Shown piece by piece: positions 1 through 5,134 of a stretch of 13,028 bases of DNA. The DNA is taken from contig JBGVOE010000081.1 of NCBI GenBank assembly GCA_045126355.1, positions 1 to 13,028 on the forward strand. The letters are read 5' to 3'. How positions within the stretch are numbered: position 1 is the stretch's first letter; each line of letters starts with the position of its first letter. The notes under the pieces are model-generated. The model worked only from the letters and a program-made list of their open reading frames with translations. It ran no database searches and was not told the DNA's origin. Made by a program: the position numbers and the translations under genes. The stretch is from CAZSIA01 sp045126355. GTDB lineage: Bacteria > Bacillota_I > Bacilli_A > Acholeplasmatales > Anaeroplasmataceae.

Positions 1-36
1 TAAGAAATTTATTAAATTAAAGAAAGGAAGTTTAAA

Positions 37-288
37 ATGGAATTAGAAATGATTATTTCAATAGTAACAGTAGTTGTTACTTGGATTTTAGGATTTATTG
101 CAAAAAAATATACAGGATTAAATAATAAGTTAATACCTATACAAAATGTTATAGTAGGATTAATAGTTGCTATAATTGAATGGATAATAACAAAAGATTT
201 TAATACTGCAATTGCAATAAGTGGAATATTTGCAGGTGGAACATACGATATAATTCATAATTTAAATAAAATAATAAAAGGAGAATAA
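37..288 (+). CDS. Putative phage holin (83 aa)
   Basis: This is a small membrane protein placed directly before the endolysin, the usual holin position. It would form the membrane lesion that releases or activates the endolysin at the end of infection. There is a hydrophobic segment at residues 5-22 (IISIVTVVVTWILGFIA), a second at about 36-51 (VIVGLIVAIIEWII), a more weakly hydrophobic glycine-rich stretch at 58-69 and a short basic tail. The motif AGGTYD near residues 66-71 recalls a family of small Firmicute phage holins; I recognise this by pattern only. The start is fixed by AAAGGAAG at 23-30, six bases before the ATG. The TAA at bases 1-3 could be the stop of a preceding gene cut by the window. 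It could also be another small phage membrane protein. Confidence 0.6.
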   Translation: MELEMIISIVTVVVTWILGFIAKKYTGLNNKLIPIQNVIVGLIVAIIEWIITKDFNTAIAISGIFAGGTYDIIHNLNKIIKGE

Positions 289-290
289 AA

Positions 291-1142
291 ATGGTAAGAG
301 AATATTCTTATGCAAGAGATGGTGCTAATTTTATAAGTCCACATTTTCAAATAGGCGAGTTCAAATCATTTTGTGATGATTGGGGAAGGTTAACAACTGA
401 TGTTATTTTAATAGATGATAATTTGCCTATAATGTTGGAAAAATTATATAATTATTTAGATAATAAATTTGGAATAGGTTATATATATATTACAAGTGGT
501 TATCGTAGTTATGATTTTGAAATGTATTTAGCAGGATTTACAGGAATGCATTATGAAGGAAAAGCAACTGATATTATGTGTTATGATAGAGCAGGAAATT
601 TAATACCAGGAGTGGAAGTTGCTTGTGCTTGCCAAACAGTAGGATTTAATGGAATAGGATATATAGGAAATGCAGTACACTGTGATGTAAGAGATTGGCA
701 AAGTTGGTTTGATGAAAGCAAAGGTTGTATTGGAGTAAATGATTTCTATGACTATTTTGGAGTAGCAAAACCAAGTTTACCAAGTCCAATAGAAAGAGAT
801 ATAAATAAAATACAAATTGAAGTTGTAGAACCAGAACTATTTTGTAGATTAGGACATAGTACAGATAGCCCTGCAATTGGATTTATACCAACAGGAATAT
901 ATAATTTTATACAATATTATGAAGATGGCACATATACTTGGTATGAAATAGAACCAGGAAAATGGATAGCAAGTAATGGTGAATGGGTTAAGAAATTAAA
1001 TGTCGAAATACCACAAGTAATAGAAGAACCAGACCAAGAACCAATAGAACCAGATGATGATGAAAAAGACAATATATTTATTAAAATATTAAAGATAATT
1101 GTTAATATTTTGGAAAAAATCTTTCATAGAGATAGTAAATAG
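291..1142 (+). CDS. Phage endolysin, M15-type zinc peptidase (283 aa)
   Basis: This protein probably cleaves peptide cross-links in host peptidoglycan during lysis. The N-terminal domain (about residues 15-140) has the Peptidase_M15_3 / D,D-carboxypeptidase-like pattern: SGYRS at 69-73, H87-x6-D94 in the HYEGKATD block and the H130-C-D132 element, which together supply the expected zinc ligands (H87, D94, H130). Residues about 181-236 form a Trp/Tyr/Gly-rich region compatible with an SH3-like cell-wall-binding domain. After it come an acidic Pro/Glu linker (about 240-260) and a short hydrophobic-basic helix (about 261-280), which is odd for an endolysin. It lies two bases after the holin-like gene, with AAAGGAG just upstream of its ATG. 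A terminator follows, so it closes the late operon. The family call is firm; the C-terminal domain is inferred. Confidence 0.85.
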   Translation: MVREYSYARDGANFISPHFQIGEFKSFCDDWGRLTTDVILIDDNLPIMLEKLYNYLDNKFGIGYIYITSGYRSYDFEMYLAGFTGMHYEGKATDIMCYDRAGNLIPGVEVACACQTVGFNGIGYIGNAVHCDVRDWQSWFDESKGCIGVNDFYDYFGVAKPSLPSPIERDINKIQIEVVEPELFCRLGHSTDSPAIGFIPTGIYNFIQYYEDGTYTWYEIEPGKWIASNGEWVKKLNVEIPQVIEEPDQEPIEPDDDEKDNIFIKILKIIVNILEKIFHRDSK

Positions 1143-1246
1143 CATTTATATTCAATTTTATATGGTTATTTTGAATGAAAATAGAGAAATAATATAAATA
1201 TACTATAAATAAGTTTTGTTTAATATAAGTAAAATAAATAGGTTTT

Positions 1247-1275
1247 AAAGAGAAATGTAAATTTTCTCTTTTTTT
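1247..1275 (+). terminator. Intrinsic terminator of the lysis operon
   Basis: AAAGAGAAA at 1247-1255 pairs perfectly with TTTCTCTTT at 1263-1271 across a 7-base loop, and the T run continues to 1275. This is a 9-bp A/T-rich stem with a U tract. It ends the holin-endolysin transcript and separates it from the promoter at 1288. Confidence 0.75.
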
Positions 1276-1287
1276 ATTAAAAAATTA

Positions 1288-1316
1288 TTGACAATAATAA
1301 ATATTTATGATATGAT
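1288..1316 (+). promoter_or_regulatory. Strong sigma-A promoter of an early operon
   Basis: TTGACA (1288-1293), a 17-base spacer and TATGAT (1311-1316), with an extended -10 TG at 1308-1309. Transcription would begin near 1323, shortly before the Shine-Dalgarno AAGGAG ahead of the ATG at 1352. It sits just after a terminator and is the obvious promoter for the small-gene block from 1352 to 2795. Confidence 0.8.
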
Positions 1317-1351
1317 TAATTCGTAAATAAGGAAAGGAAGGAGAAAAGAAA

Positions 1352-1453
1352 ATGAAAAAGAAAAAATACAGATTAAAAAATTGGGTAGTGGTAACATTAT
1401 TCTATACAGAATTAGTTATATTAACATTAGTTTATATTAATAGTATTAAATAA
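1352..1453 (+). CDS. Tiny membrane protein (33 aa)
   Basis: A 33-residue protein with a very basic N terminus (MKKKKYRLK) followed by one hydrophobic segment at residues 11-31 (WVVVTLFYTELVILTLVYIN). It is the first gene behind the promoter at 1288 and has a good Shine-Dalgarno site (AAGGAG within 1337-1343). The basic flank would keep the N terminus in the cytoplasm. Small membrane proteins at the head of phage early operons sometimes act in superinfection exclusion or host takeover, but nothing in this sequence shows such a role. The product is not recognised. Confidence 0.6.
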   Translation: MKKKKYRLKNWVVVTLFYTELVILTLVYINSIK

Positions 1454-1464
1454 GGAGAAAGAAA

Positions 1465-1602
1465 ATGAAAAAAAGATTAAAAGGGTATTGGAGAACATTT
1501 AAGCATAATATAGAGTGTAAAAATGGTTATAAGAAAAAAATATTACTTGGCACTTTAATATGGATAGCATTTTGGTTTAGTTTGTTGGTGATAATATGGT
1601 AA
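1465..1602 (+). CDS. Tiny membrane protein (45 aa)
   Basis: A 45-residue protein with a basic first half (MKKRLKGYWR..., one Cys) and a C-terminal hydrophobic segment at about 27-45 ending LLVIIW. TAAGGAGAAAGAAA lies immediately before the ATG and contains both the previous stop codon and the Shine-Dalgarno site, so it is tightly coupled to the 33-aa gene upstream. It is probably membrane anchored through its C terminus. The function is unknown. Confidence 0.6.
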   Translation: MKKRLKGYWRTFKHNIECKNGYKKKILLGTLIWIAFWFSLLVIIW

Positions 1603-1823
1603 TGAGAAATGAATTTAAATTGCAGTTATATTTTAATATGTATAAAGATATACAAATTAGTAGTAGAGATAGTTTTAGAGCATGGTTTAGAAAAAAGCAT
1701 GGTAGATTTAGTTGTTTAAATGAATTAATATTTATGATAGAACAATACCAAATGGAAAAGTATGGAGAAACAATAAGCAGATATGTTTATTATGCACCAA
1801 GTAAAAGAAAGAAAGGAAGATAA
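1596..1823 (+). CDS. Hypothetical basic protein (75 aa)
   Basis: A small soluble basic protein rich in Arg, Lys, Tyr and Phe, with a lysine/arginine tail (SKRKKGR). Two starts are possible: ATG 1596, which follows a weak GGTG, and ATG 1602, which overlaps the previous stop as TAATG, the style used throughout this operon and giving 73 aa. I recognise no domain. The basic charge could suit nucleic acid binding, but no motif supports that. It overlaps the end of the membrane protein gene and the Shine-Dalgarno site of the next gene lies in its 3' end. Confidence 0.5.
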   Translation: MVMRNEFKLQLYFNMYKDIQISSRDSFRAWFRKKHGRFSCLNELIFMIEQYQMEKYGETISRYVYYAPSKRKKGR

Positions 1824-1827
1824 AAAA

Positions 1828-2058
1828 ATGGACGAAATTTTTATGAGAACTTGGACATTACCAAAATATATAGGAGAAAAATATTTTAAAGATAAAGATT
1901 ATTATTCAATAGATGAGTTAATATCAATAATTGAAGATTTAGATGATAAATTAGAACAAATAAAAGAAGAATATAAAGATTTTAAGCAAGATGTAGAAGA
2001 TAATTATAAAAGAATGACTACAAGAGAACAAATAGGATATGATGAAAGGACTTGGTAA
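1828..2058 (+). CDS. Hypothetical acidic helical protein (76 aa)
   Basis: An acidic, mostly helical protein. Residues about 25-58 (SIDELISIIEDLDDKLEQ and onward) form a heptad-like charged helix that could be a coiled coil. I chose the ATG at 1828, preceded by AAGGAAG at 1814-1820, over the upstream in-frame ATG at 1783, which lies inside the previous gene with no Shine-Dalgarno site. Similar small proteins are common in Firmicute phages without a known role. Its 3' end carries the Shine-Dalgarno site (AAAGGA) of the next gene. Confidence 0.6.
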   Translation: MDEIFMRTWTLPKYIGEKYFKDKDYYSIDELISIIEDLDDKLEQIKEEYKDFKQDVEDNYKRMTTREQIGYDERTW

Positions 2059-2059
2059 A

Positions 2060-2254
2060 ATGAAAAAGAAAGATATTAAAGAATTACAAAAGCAAATGCC
2101 AGAATTGCCAGAACACGAATATAAATATCATTGTATATGTGATAATTGTGATTGTGGTTGGTATGATGATGAAGGAGAAACAATACAAAATCATTGTCCT
2201 AAATGTATGAGTGGAGAATTACATGCTTATGACAAAGACAGTGATAATTACTAA
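2060..2254 (+). CDS. Small zinc-ribbon protein (64 aa)
   Basis: After a basic, helical N terminus the protein has a compact cysteine cluster: C25, C27, C30 and C32, then CPKC at 46-49. Two CxxC knuckles about 15 residues apart (C27-C30 and C46-C49) are the layout of a zinc ribbon, with H24 and H45 as extra possible ligands. The tail is acidic (DKDSDNY). The chosen start at 2060 has AAAGGA at 2045-2050 upstream; the earlier in-frame ATGs at 2039 and 2042 have none. Zinc ribbons of this size bind nucleic acids or proteins; no partner can be read from the context. Confidence 0.6.
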   Translation: MKKKDIKELQKQMPELPEHEYKYHCICDNCDCGWYDDEGETIQNHCPKCMSGELHAYDKDSDNY

Positions 2255-2403
2255 TGAAAGATGAAGCATTATATGTATTAACTAAATTAAAAATAAAAAA
2301 TTATTTAAAGACAAAGGATAAGTATATAAAACTTACTTATCCTGAGTTATTAGATTATACAATAAAAGCAATTAAATTATTAAAGCAATATGAAAGAAGG
2401 TGA
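2254..2403 (+). CDS. Hypothetical small protein (49 aa)
   Basis: A 49-residue Lys/Leu/Tyr-rich protein, probably helical, starting at the ATG that overlaps the previous stop (TAATG) and ending at TGA 2401-2403. It keeps the codon habits of its neighbours (TTA, AAA, ATA) and lies in an uninterrupted chain of overlapping genes, which is the main reason to call it. I recognise no family. Confidence 0.5.
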   Translation: MKDEALYVLTKLKIKNYLKTKDKYIKLTYPELLDYTIKAIKLLKQYERR

Positions 2404-2406
2404 ATT

Positions 2407-2568
2407 ATGAGTACAGAAGCACAAAAAAGAGCAAGTAGAAGATATTATGAAAAACATAAAGAATATTATAAGCAAAAAGCAAATGAAGAAATAAAAAGAG
2501 TTAGAGAAGAAAGAAATAGATTATTAAAAGAACTTGAAGAATTAAAAAATGAAATGGAGAATAAATAA
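2407..2568 (+). CDS. Small highly charged coiled-coil protein (53 aa)
   Basis: A 53-residue protein of alternating Lys/Arg/Glu with a Tyr-rich patch (RRYYEKHKEYYKQK at 11-24) followed by a long charged helix with a leucine repeat (LLKELEELKNEM). It starts three bases after the previous stop, with GAAGAAGGTG just before, and its stop overlaps the next start as TAATG. Such basic helical peptides are frequent in phage early regions. DNA binding or oligomerisation is plausible but not shown. Confidence 0.5.
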   Translation: MSTEAQKRASRRYYEKHKEYYKQKANEEIKRVREERNRLLKELEELKNEMENK

Positions 2569-2795
2569 TGAAAGGTGAATTTTTAAGTTTAGAAGATGCA
2601 GAAAAAATAGCCAACTATGATAAATTATTAACTGAAAGAAATAATATTGTTAAATTTTTAAAAAATTCTATAAAAATGTATAAAAATAATGCAGTAAAAT
2701 ATAAAGAGCAAAATAATAAGGCACAAGTATACTTTTTAAAAAGCAAGTTATCATTAGCACAGGAACTTTTACATTTAATGAATGAAGATAAATAA
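2568..2795 (+). CDS. Hypothetical helical protein (75 aa)
   Basis: Helical, Lys/Asn-rich and probably cytoplasmic. The start LSLEDAEKIANYDKLL is followed by a long charged helix, so a coiled coil is possible at about 15-70. It starts at the TAATG overlap, with TGGAG in the preceding gene as Shine-Dalgarno site. It is the last gene before the promoter at 2815, although no convincing terminator hairpin is visible between them, so transcription may run on. No family is recognised. Confidence 0.5.
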   Translation: MKGEFLSLEDAEKIANYDKLLTERNNIVKFLKNSIKMYKNNAVKYKEQNNKAQVYFLKSKLSLAQELLHLMNEDK

Positions 2796-2814
2796 AAAAG
2801 TTCTTTTTTATATA

Positions 2815-2843
2815 TTGACATTTGGTATATTTTGGTATATAAT
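2815..2843 (+). promoter_or_regulatory. Consensus promoter with an internal direct repeat (candidate operator)
   Basis: TTGACA (2815-2820), a 17-base spacer and TATAAT (2838-2843): both hexamers match the sigma-A consensus at the ideal spacing. The spacer itself carries TTTGGTATA twice, at 2821-2829 and 2831-2839, exactly 10 bp apart, so both copies face the same side of the helix. That looks like an operator for a dimer or a pair of dimers. The first gene downstream encodes an AbrB-like protein, an obvious candidate for autoregulation (inference). Confidence 0.75.
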
Positions 2844-2871
2844 TATATTAATTATAGAAAGGAGATAGAGA

Positions 2872-3024
2872 ATGGAAAAGCCAAAATTAATACTTCAAAA
2901 AAATGCAGAAAAAAGTATGAATAAAATAGTAATACCAAAAGCATTTGTTACTAAATGGGGAAATCGGTTTTATATGGAAGTATATTCTAATAAAATAATT
3001 TTAGTACCAATGAAGGAGAAATAA
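2872..3024 (+). CDS. AbrB/SpoVT-like DNA-binding protein (50 aa)
   Basis: A 50-residue protein matching the swapped-hairpin AbrB fold: NKIVIPKAFVTKWG at 17-30 corresponds to the family pattern (xIxIPKxxxxxxG), and the last strand KIILVP (41-46) matches the usual closing strand. Members dimerise and bind DNA as transition-state regulators or antitoxins. It begins 29 bases after the -10 box with AAAGGAGAT as Shine-Dalgarno site and is followed two bases later by the replication gene. No toxin gene is adjacent, so a transcriptional regulator is likelier than an antitoxin. Autoregulation through the repeats at 2821-2839 is inferred. Confidence 0.65.
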   Translation: MEKPKLILQKNAEKSMNKIVIPKAFVTKWGNRFYMEVYSNKIILVPMKEK

Positions 3025-3026
3025 TA

Positions 3027-3689
3027 ATGTCAAAAGTAAAAGATGGTAATTACATAGTTATTCAAAGTTTTATGGTAAATGATTTGCAATTAAAAGGAAC
3101 AGAATTATTAATATATGCAATTATATATGGATTTAGCCAAGATGAAGAGCAAAAATTTACAGGTTCGTTACAATATTTAGCAGATTGGACTAATTCAACA
3201 AAACAAAGTGTTATTAATAATTTAAAATCATTAGTAGATAAAGATTTAATAGGTAAAAAGGAAAATATAATTAATGGGGTAAAATTTATTGAATACTATT
3301 CAAAAAATTTTAATGGGGGTATTAAAAAAATTTTAATGGGGGGTATTAAAAAAAGTTTAATTAATAATATAGATAATAATAATATAAATAATAAATATAT
3401 ATATATGGGAGTTTATAAAAGAATTAAATTAACACAAGAACAATACGATAAATTAATAGTTGAATTTGGAAAAGAATATATAAATCAAATAATTGAAAAA
3501 TTAGATGAATATGTAGAAAGCAATAATAACAAAAATAAATATACTAATTATAATTTAGTTATAAGGAAAGCAATAAGAGAAAAATGGTTTAATATAAAAA
3601 AAGCACCAAGTTGGTTAAATGAAGAAATAAAAGATGAAGGAGTTAAATTAACTGATGATGAAATTAAATGGCTTAAATCAATTGAATAA
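3027..3689 (+). CDS. Phage replisome organizer / replication initiation protein (220 aa)
   Basis: The N-terminal part (about residues 8-80) has the winged-helix pattern of phage replication proteins: it opens YIVIQSFMVNDLQLKGTELL, has FTGSLQYLADWTNSTKQSV as the recognition-helix region and then the SLVDKDLIGK wing. A low-complexity Asn/Ile/Lys linker (about 95-128) follows and coincides with tandem DNA repeats. The C-terminal domain (about 130-185, KLTQEQYDKLIVEFGKEYI...) resembles the small C-terminal module of Clostridial phage DnaD/organizer-like proteins. It would bind the phage origin and recruit the host helicase machinery. It lies between an AbrB-like regulator and an SSB. No helicase loader is encoded nearby. 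Confidence 0.7.
   Translation: MSKVKDGNYIVIQSFMVNDLQLKGTELLIYAIIYGFSQDEEQKFTGSLQYLADWTNSTKQSVINNLKSLVDKDLIGKKENIINGVKFIEYYSKNFNGGIKKILMGGIKKSLINNIDNNNINNKYIYMGVYKRIKLTQEQYDKLIVEFGKEYINQIIEKLDEYVESNNNKNKYTNYNLVIRKAIREKWFNIKKAPSWLNEEIKDEGVKLTDDEIKWLKSIE
3308..3406 (+). repeat. Tandem palindromic repeats plus AT-only tract: candidate replication origin
   Basis: Two near-identical units lie head to tail at 3308-3330 and 3331-3354. Each has a 7-bp inverted repeat, TTTTAAT and ATTAAAA, around a G5T (first) or G6T (second) centre, then an A run. A degraded third copy may lie at 3270-3290 (TTAATGGGGTAAAATTTATT). From 3356 to 3406 the sequence is all A/T except for one G, as expected of a DNA unwinding element. 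Iterons next to an AT-rich tract inside the initiator gene are the classic layout of a phage origin. The assignment is inferred from position and architecture. Confidence 0.55.
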
Positions 3690-3873
3690 AAAATTACAGG
3701 ACCATAAAACATTTAGTGTTTATGATAATGATGGATTATTTGCAAAATATATTTATGATGAAGAATTAAAAAGGTATCAAAGTGATTATGGATATTTAAC
3801 AGTACAAGATGCTTATAAAATTTCAAGAGATGAAGAAGATGAAAGATACTTAGTATGGGAAGGTGAAGAATAA
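3655..3873 (+). CDS. Hypothetical acidic protein (72 aa)
   Basis: A small acidic, aromatic-rich protein. The core SVYDNDGLFAKYIYDEEL suggests beta strands, and the tail (RDEEDERYLVWEGEE) is strongly acidic. It overlaps the end of the replication gene by 35 bases; AAGGAG at 3637-3642 lies 12 bases before ATG 3655, and ATG 3658 is an alternative. No other Met is available downstream. It sits between initiator and SSB, so a replication role is possible. I recognise no family. Confidence 0.5.
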   Translation: MMKLNGLNQLNKKLQDHKTFSVYDNDGLFAKYIYDEELKRYQSDYGYLTVQDAYKISRDEEDERYLVWEGEE

Positions 3874-4172
3874 TGATGAATAATGTAATAGTAATTGGTA
3901 AATTACAAAAAATAGTAGATTTTGGAGAATATGCTATAATAACAATAGCAAATCAAGAAGCATTTAAAAATAAAGATGGAGAATATAAAATTAATTATAT
4001 TGATTTTATAATAAATGGTGTAATTAAAAATAGTTTAATTGAATATTGTAAACAAGGAGATACAATAGCATGTAAGGGATTTATAAGAACAGAAAATGAA
4101 GAAATCGAAAAAAGAACAAAATTAATAGCAGATAAAATAAGTTTTTTATCAAGTAAAATTAAAGGAGAATAA
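3873..4172 (+). CDS. ssb: Single-stranded DNA-binding protein (99 aa)
   Basis: An OB-fold SSB that would coat single-stranded DNA during phage replication and recombination. The order of elements fits the family: NNVIVIGKL at the N terminus (usual form NxVxLxGRL), INYIDFIINGVIKNSLIEYC in the middle (usual D-F-I-x-C-V-A-W-G region), QGDTIACKGFIRT (usual KGxxVxVxGxLxT) and ADKISFLSSK at the C terminus (usual AxxVxFLxxK). It is shorter than typical bacterial SSBs and lacks the acidic DDDIPF-type tail that recruits host partners. It starts at the TAATG overlap, behind GGGAAGGTG; ATG 3876 is an alternative start. Confidence 0.75.
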   Translation: MMNNVIVIGKLQKIVDFGEYAIITIANQEAFKNKDGEYKINYIDFIINGVIKNSLIEYCKQGDTIACKGFIRTENEEIEKRTKLIADKISFLSSKIKGE

Positions 4173-4173
4173 A

Positions 4174-4275
4174 ATGTTAATATTTGGATCAGGAATATTA
4201 TGTGGAATGTTATTACAAACAATATTATTTTGGTTATATGCAAGTATAAGAATAAATAACATTGACAAAAAGTAA
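4174..4275 (+). CDS. Tiny membrane protein (33 aa)
   Basis: A 33-residue protein with one hydrophobic segment at residues 1-24 (starting MLIFGSGILCGMLLQTILFW) and a short charged tail ending NNIDKK. AAAGGAG precedes the ATG, which is one base after the SSB stop. Its last codons contain the -35 box of the promoter at 4262, so a coding region and a promoter share these bases. The function is unknown; it ends the replication operon. Confidence 0.5.
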   Translation: MLIFGSGILCGMLLQTILFWLYASIRINNIDKK

Positions 4276-4290
4276 TATTTATTATATAAT
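4262..4290 (+). promoter_or_regulatory. Perfect consensus promoter for a structured RNA
   Basis: TTGACA (4262-4267), a 17-base spacer and TATAAT (4285-4290), both hexamers fully consensus. The start of transcription would fall near 4297-4298, precisely at the first base of the stem that opens the structured RNA. The promoter overlaps the 3' end of a 33-aa gene. Confidence 0.8.
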
Positions 4291-4296
4291 TATAAT

Positions 4297-4380
4297 AGCA
4301 AAAGGGAAAAGTAGATTTATCGTAGGTGGCACCCTTTTGCGAATTATTAATAGCCACTTACGATAAGTCTATTTTTTTAT
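4297..4380 (+). ncRNA. Structured small RNA or attenuator with interleaved stems
   Basis: Right behind a consensus promoter, GCAAAAGGG (4298-4306) can pair perfectly with CCCTTTTGC (4332-4340), and 4312-4330 can pair with 4353-4371 over 19 bp, with two G-U pairs and no bulge. The four strands come in the order A-B-A'-B', the topology of a pseudoknot. Connecting segments are 5, 1 and 12 bases. Seven T residues (4372-4378) follow the long stem, so it doubles as an intrinsic terminator and the product would be a roughly 80-nt RNA. Full formation of both stems at once looks strained because 5 bases must span 19 bp; partial or alternating folds are likelier. It does not match a riboswitch class I know. 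It may be free-standing, or it may attenuate the operon starting at 4406. Confidence 0.65.
4312..4378 (+). terminator. Intrinsic terminator formed by the long stem of the structured RNA
   Basis: A 19-bp stem (4312-4330 with 4353-4371, GTGGC/GCCAC at its tip) is followed at once by T7 at 4372-4378. The loop of 22 bases contains the strand that can alternatively pair with 4298-4306. A second hairpin, AGTCTAT (4366-4372) with ATAGACT (4379-4385) around T6, uses the base of the terminator stem and its U tract, so the two are mutually exclusive in part. Readthrough would enter the recombination operon. Confidence 0.7.
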
Positions 4381-4405
4381 AGACTAGAAGGAAGGAAAAG
4401 AAAAA

Positions 4406-5134
4406 ATGAAAAAAGAAATTACATTTGAAGATTTACAAAGAGTAAATGACACAATAAGAACAACAGAAATTAAAGGAAAGGAATATGCAGAAGTAAACCA
4501 AAGAATTAAAGCATTTAGAATGTTATATCCTAATGGAATAATTGAAACTGAATTATTAAGCAATGAGAATGGAATATGTGTATTTAAAGCAATTATAGGT
4601 TATAGAGAAGGAAATGAAATTTATAAATTAGCAACAGGAACTGCTTATGAAAAAGAAGATAGTACATTTATCAATAAAACAAGTTATATTGAAAATTGCG
4701 AAACATCGGCAGTAGGTAGAGCATTAGGTATGGCAGGATTTGGAATTGATACATCAGTAGCAAGTGCAGAAGAAGTACAAAATGCTATTGAAAATCAAAA
4801 TAAAAATATTACATTAGAAGAAGCACAAGATTATGTATTAACATTTGGAAAGCATAGTGGTAAAAAATTAAGTGAAGTTGATAAATCATATTTAGTATGG
4901 CTAAGAGAAAATGGCAAAGATGATTATATCAAAGCATTAGTAAATTTATTAATGCCATTACCAAGTGAAGAAGAACAAGAAGAAATATTAAAATTAACTA
5001 CTGAGATAAGTAGATTATTAGAAGAAAAAGACATTGATAGAGAAAAATTATATCAACATTATGGAGTATCTAGTAATGGAGAAATGACATTAGAACAATT
5101 AAGAGATGCTAAAAAGAAATTGGAGAATAAATAA
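4406..5134 (+). CDS. Putative single-strand annealing protein (Rad52/ERF/Sak-like) with an ExoX-C-like domain (242 aa)
   Basis: Probably a phage recombinase that anneals complementary single strands. Residues about 25-125 hold the core, ending in a conserved-looking block, CETSAVGRALGMAGFG (98-113), which resembles the helix-glycine motif of ERF/Rad52/Sak3-type annealases. Residues about 134-175 carry a different module, FGKHSGKKLSEV...YLVWL, typical of DUF3820/ExoX C-terminal domains. The last 40 residues (YGVSSNGEMTLEQLRDAKKK) resemble short C-terminal tails of phage annealing proteins. It starts behind AAGGAAGGA at 4388-4396, after the structured RNA, and overlaps the next gene as TAATG. 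Neighbouring SSB and NinB-like genes support recombination. The exact annealase family is uncertain, and no partner exonuclease is visible in the window. Confidence 0.55.
   Translation: MKKEITFEDLQRVNDTIRTTEIKGKEYAEVNQRIKAFRMLYPNGIIETELLSNENGICVFKAIIGYREGNEIYKLATGTAYEKEDSTFINKTSYIENCETSAVGRALGMAGFGIDTSVASAEEVQNAIENQNKNITLEEAQDYVLTFGKHSGKKLSEVDKSYLVWLRENGKDDYIKALVNLLMPLPSEEEQEEILKLTTEISRLLEEKDIDREKLYQHYGVSSNGEMTLEQLRDAKKKLENK

Noticed and set aside
1143..1246. ATTCAA/TTGAAT inverted repeat in the gap after the endolysin
   Set aside because: Six A/T-rich pairs with no U tract; the real terminator is at 1247-1275. Nothing else is seen in this short gap.
1600..1615. Exact 16-base match AATGAGAAATGAATTT between 1601-1616 and 10260-10275
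   Set aside because: A short run in very AT-rich DNA at two gene starts with common codons; the flanks do not match and chance is enough.
3308..3354. CRISPR-like array from the tandem repeats in the replication gene
   Set aside because: Two units directly adjoin with no spacer, and they lie in a coding frame.
4174..4275. Toxin reading of the 33-aa membrane peptide paired with the structured RNA as a toxin-antitoxin system
   Set aside because: The RNA is downstream on the same strand and shows no antisense complementarity to the peptide gene; nothing beyond proximity supports it.
3995..4357. Reverse-strand reading frames of 66-124 codons, such as this one and others at 646-876, 6669-6950, 8595-8969 and 11430-11792
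   Set aside because: They mirror real + strand genes, are rich in Leu/Phe/Tyr as expected from complementing AT-rich coding DNA, and lack Shine-Dalgarno sites and family patterns.
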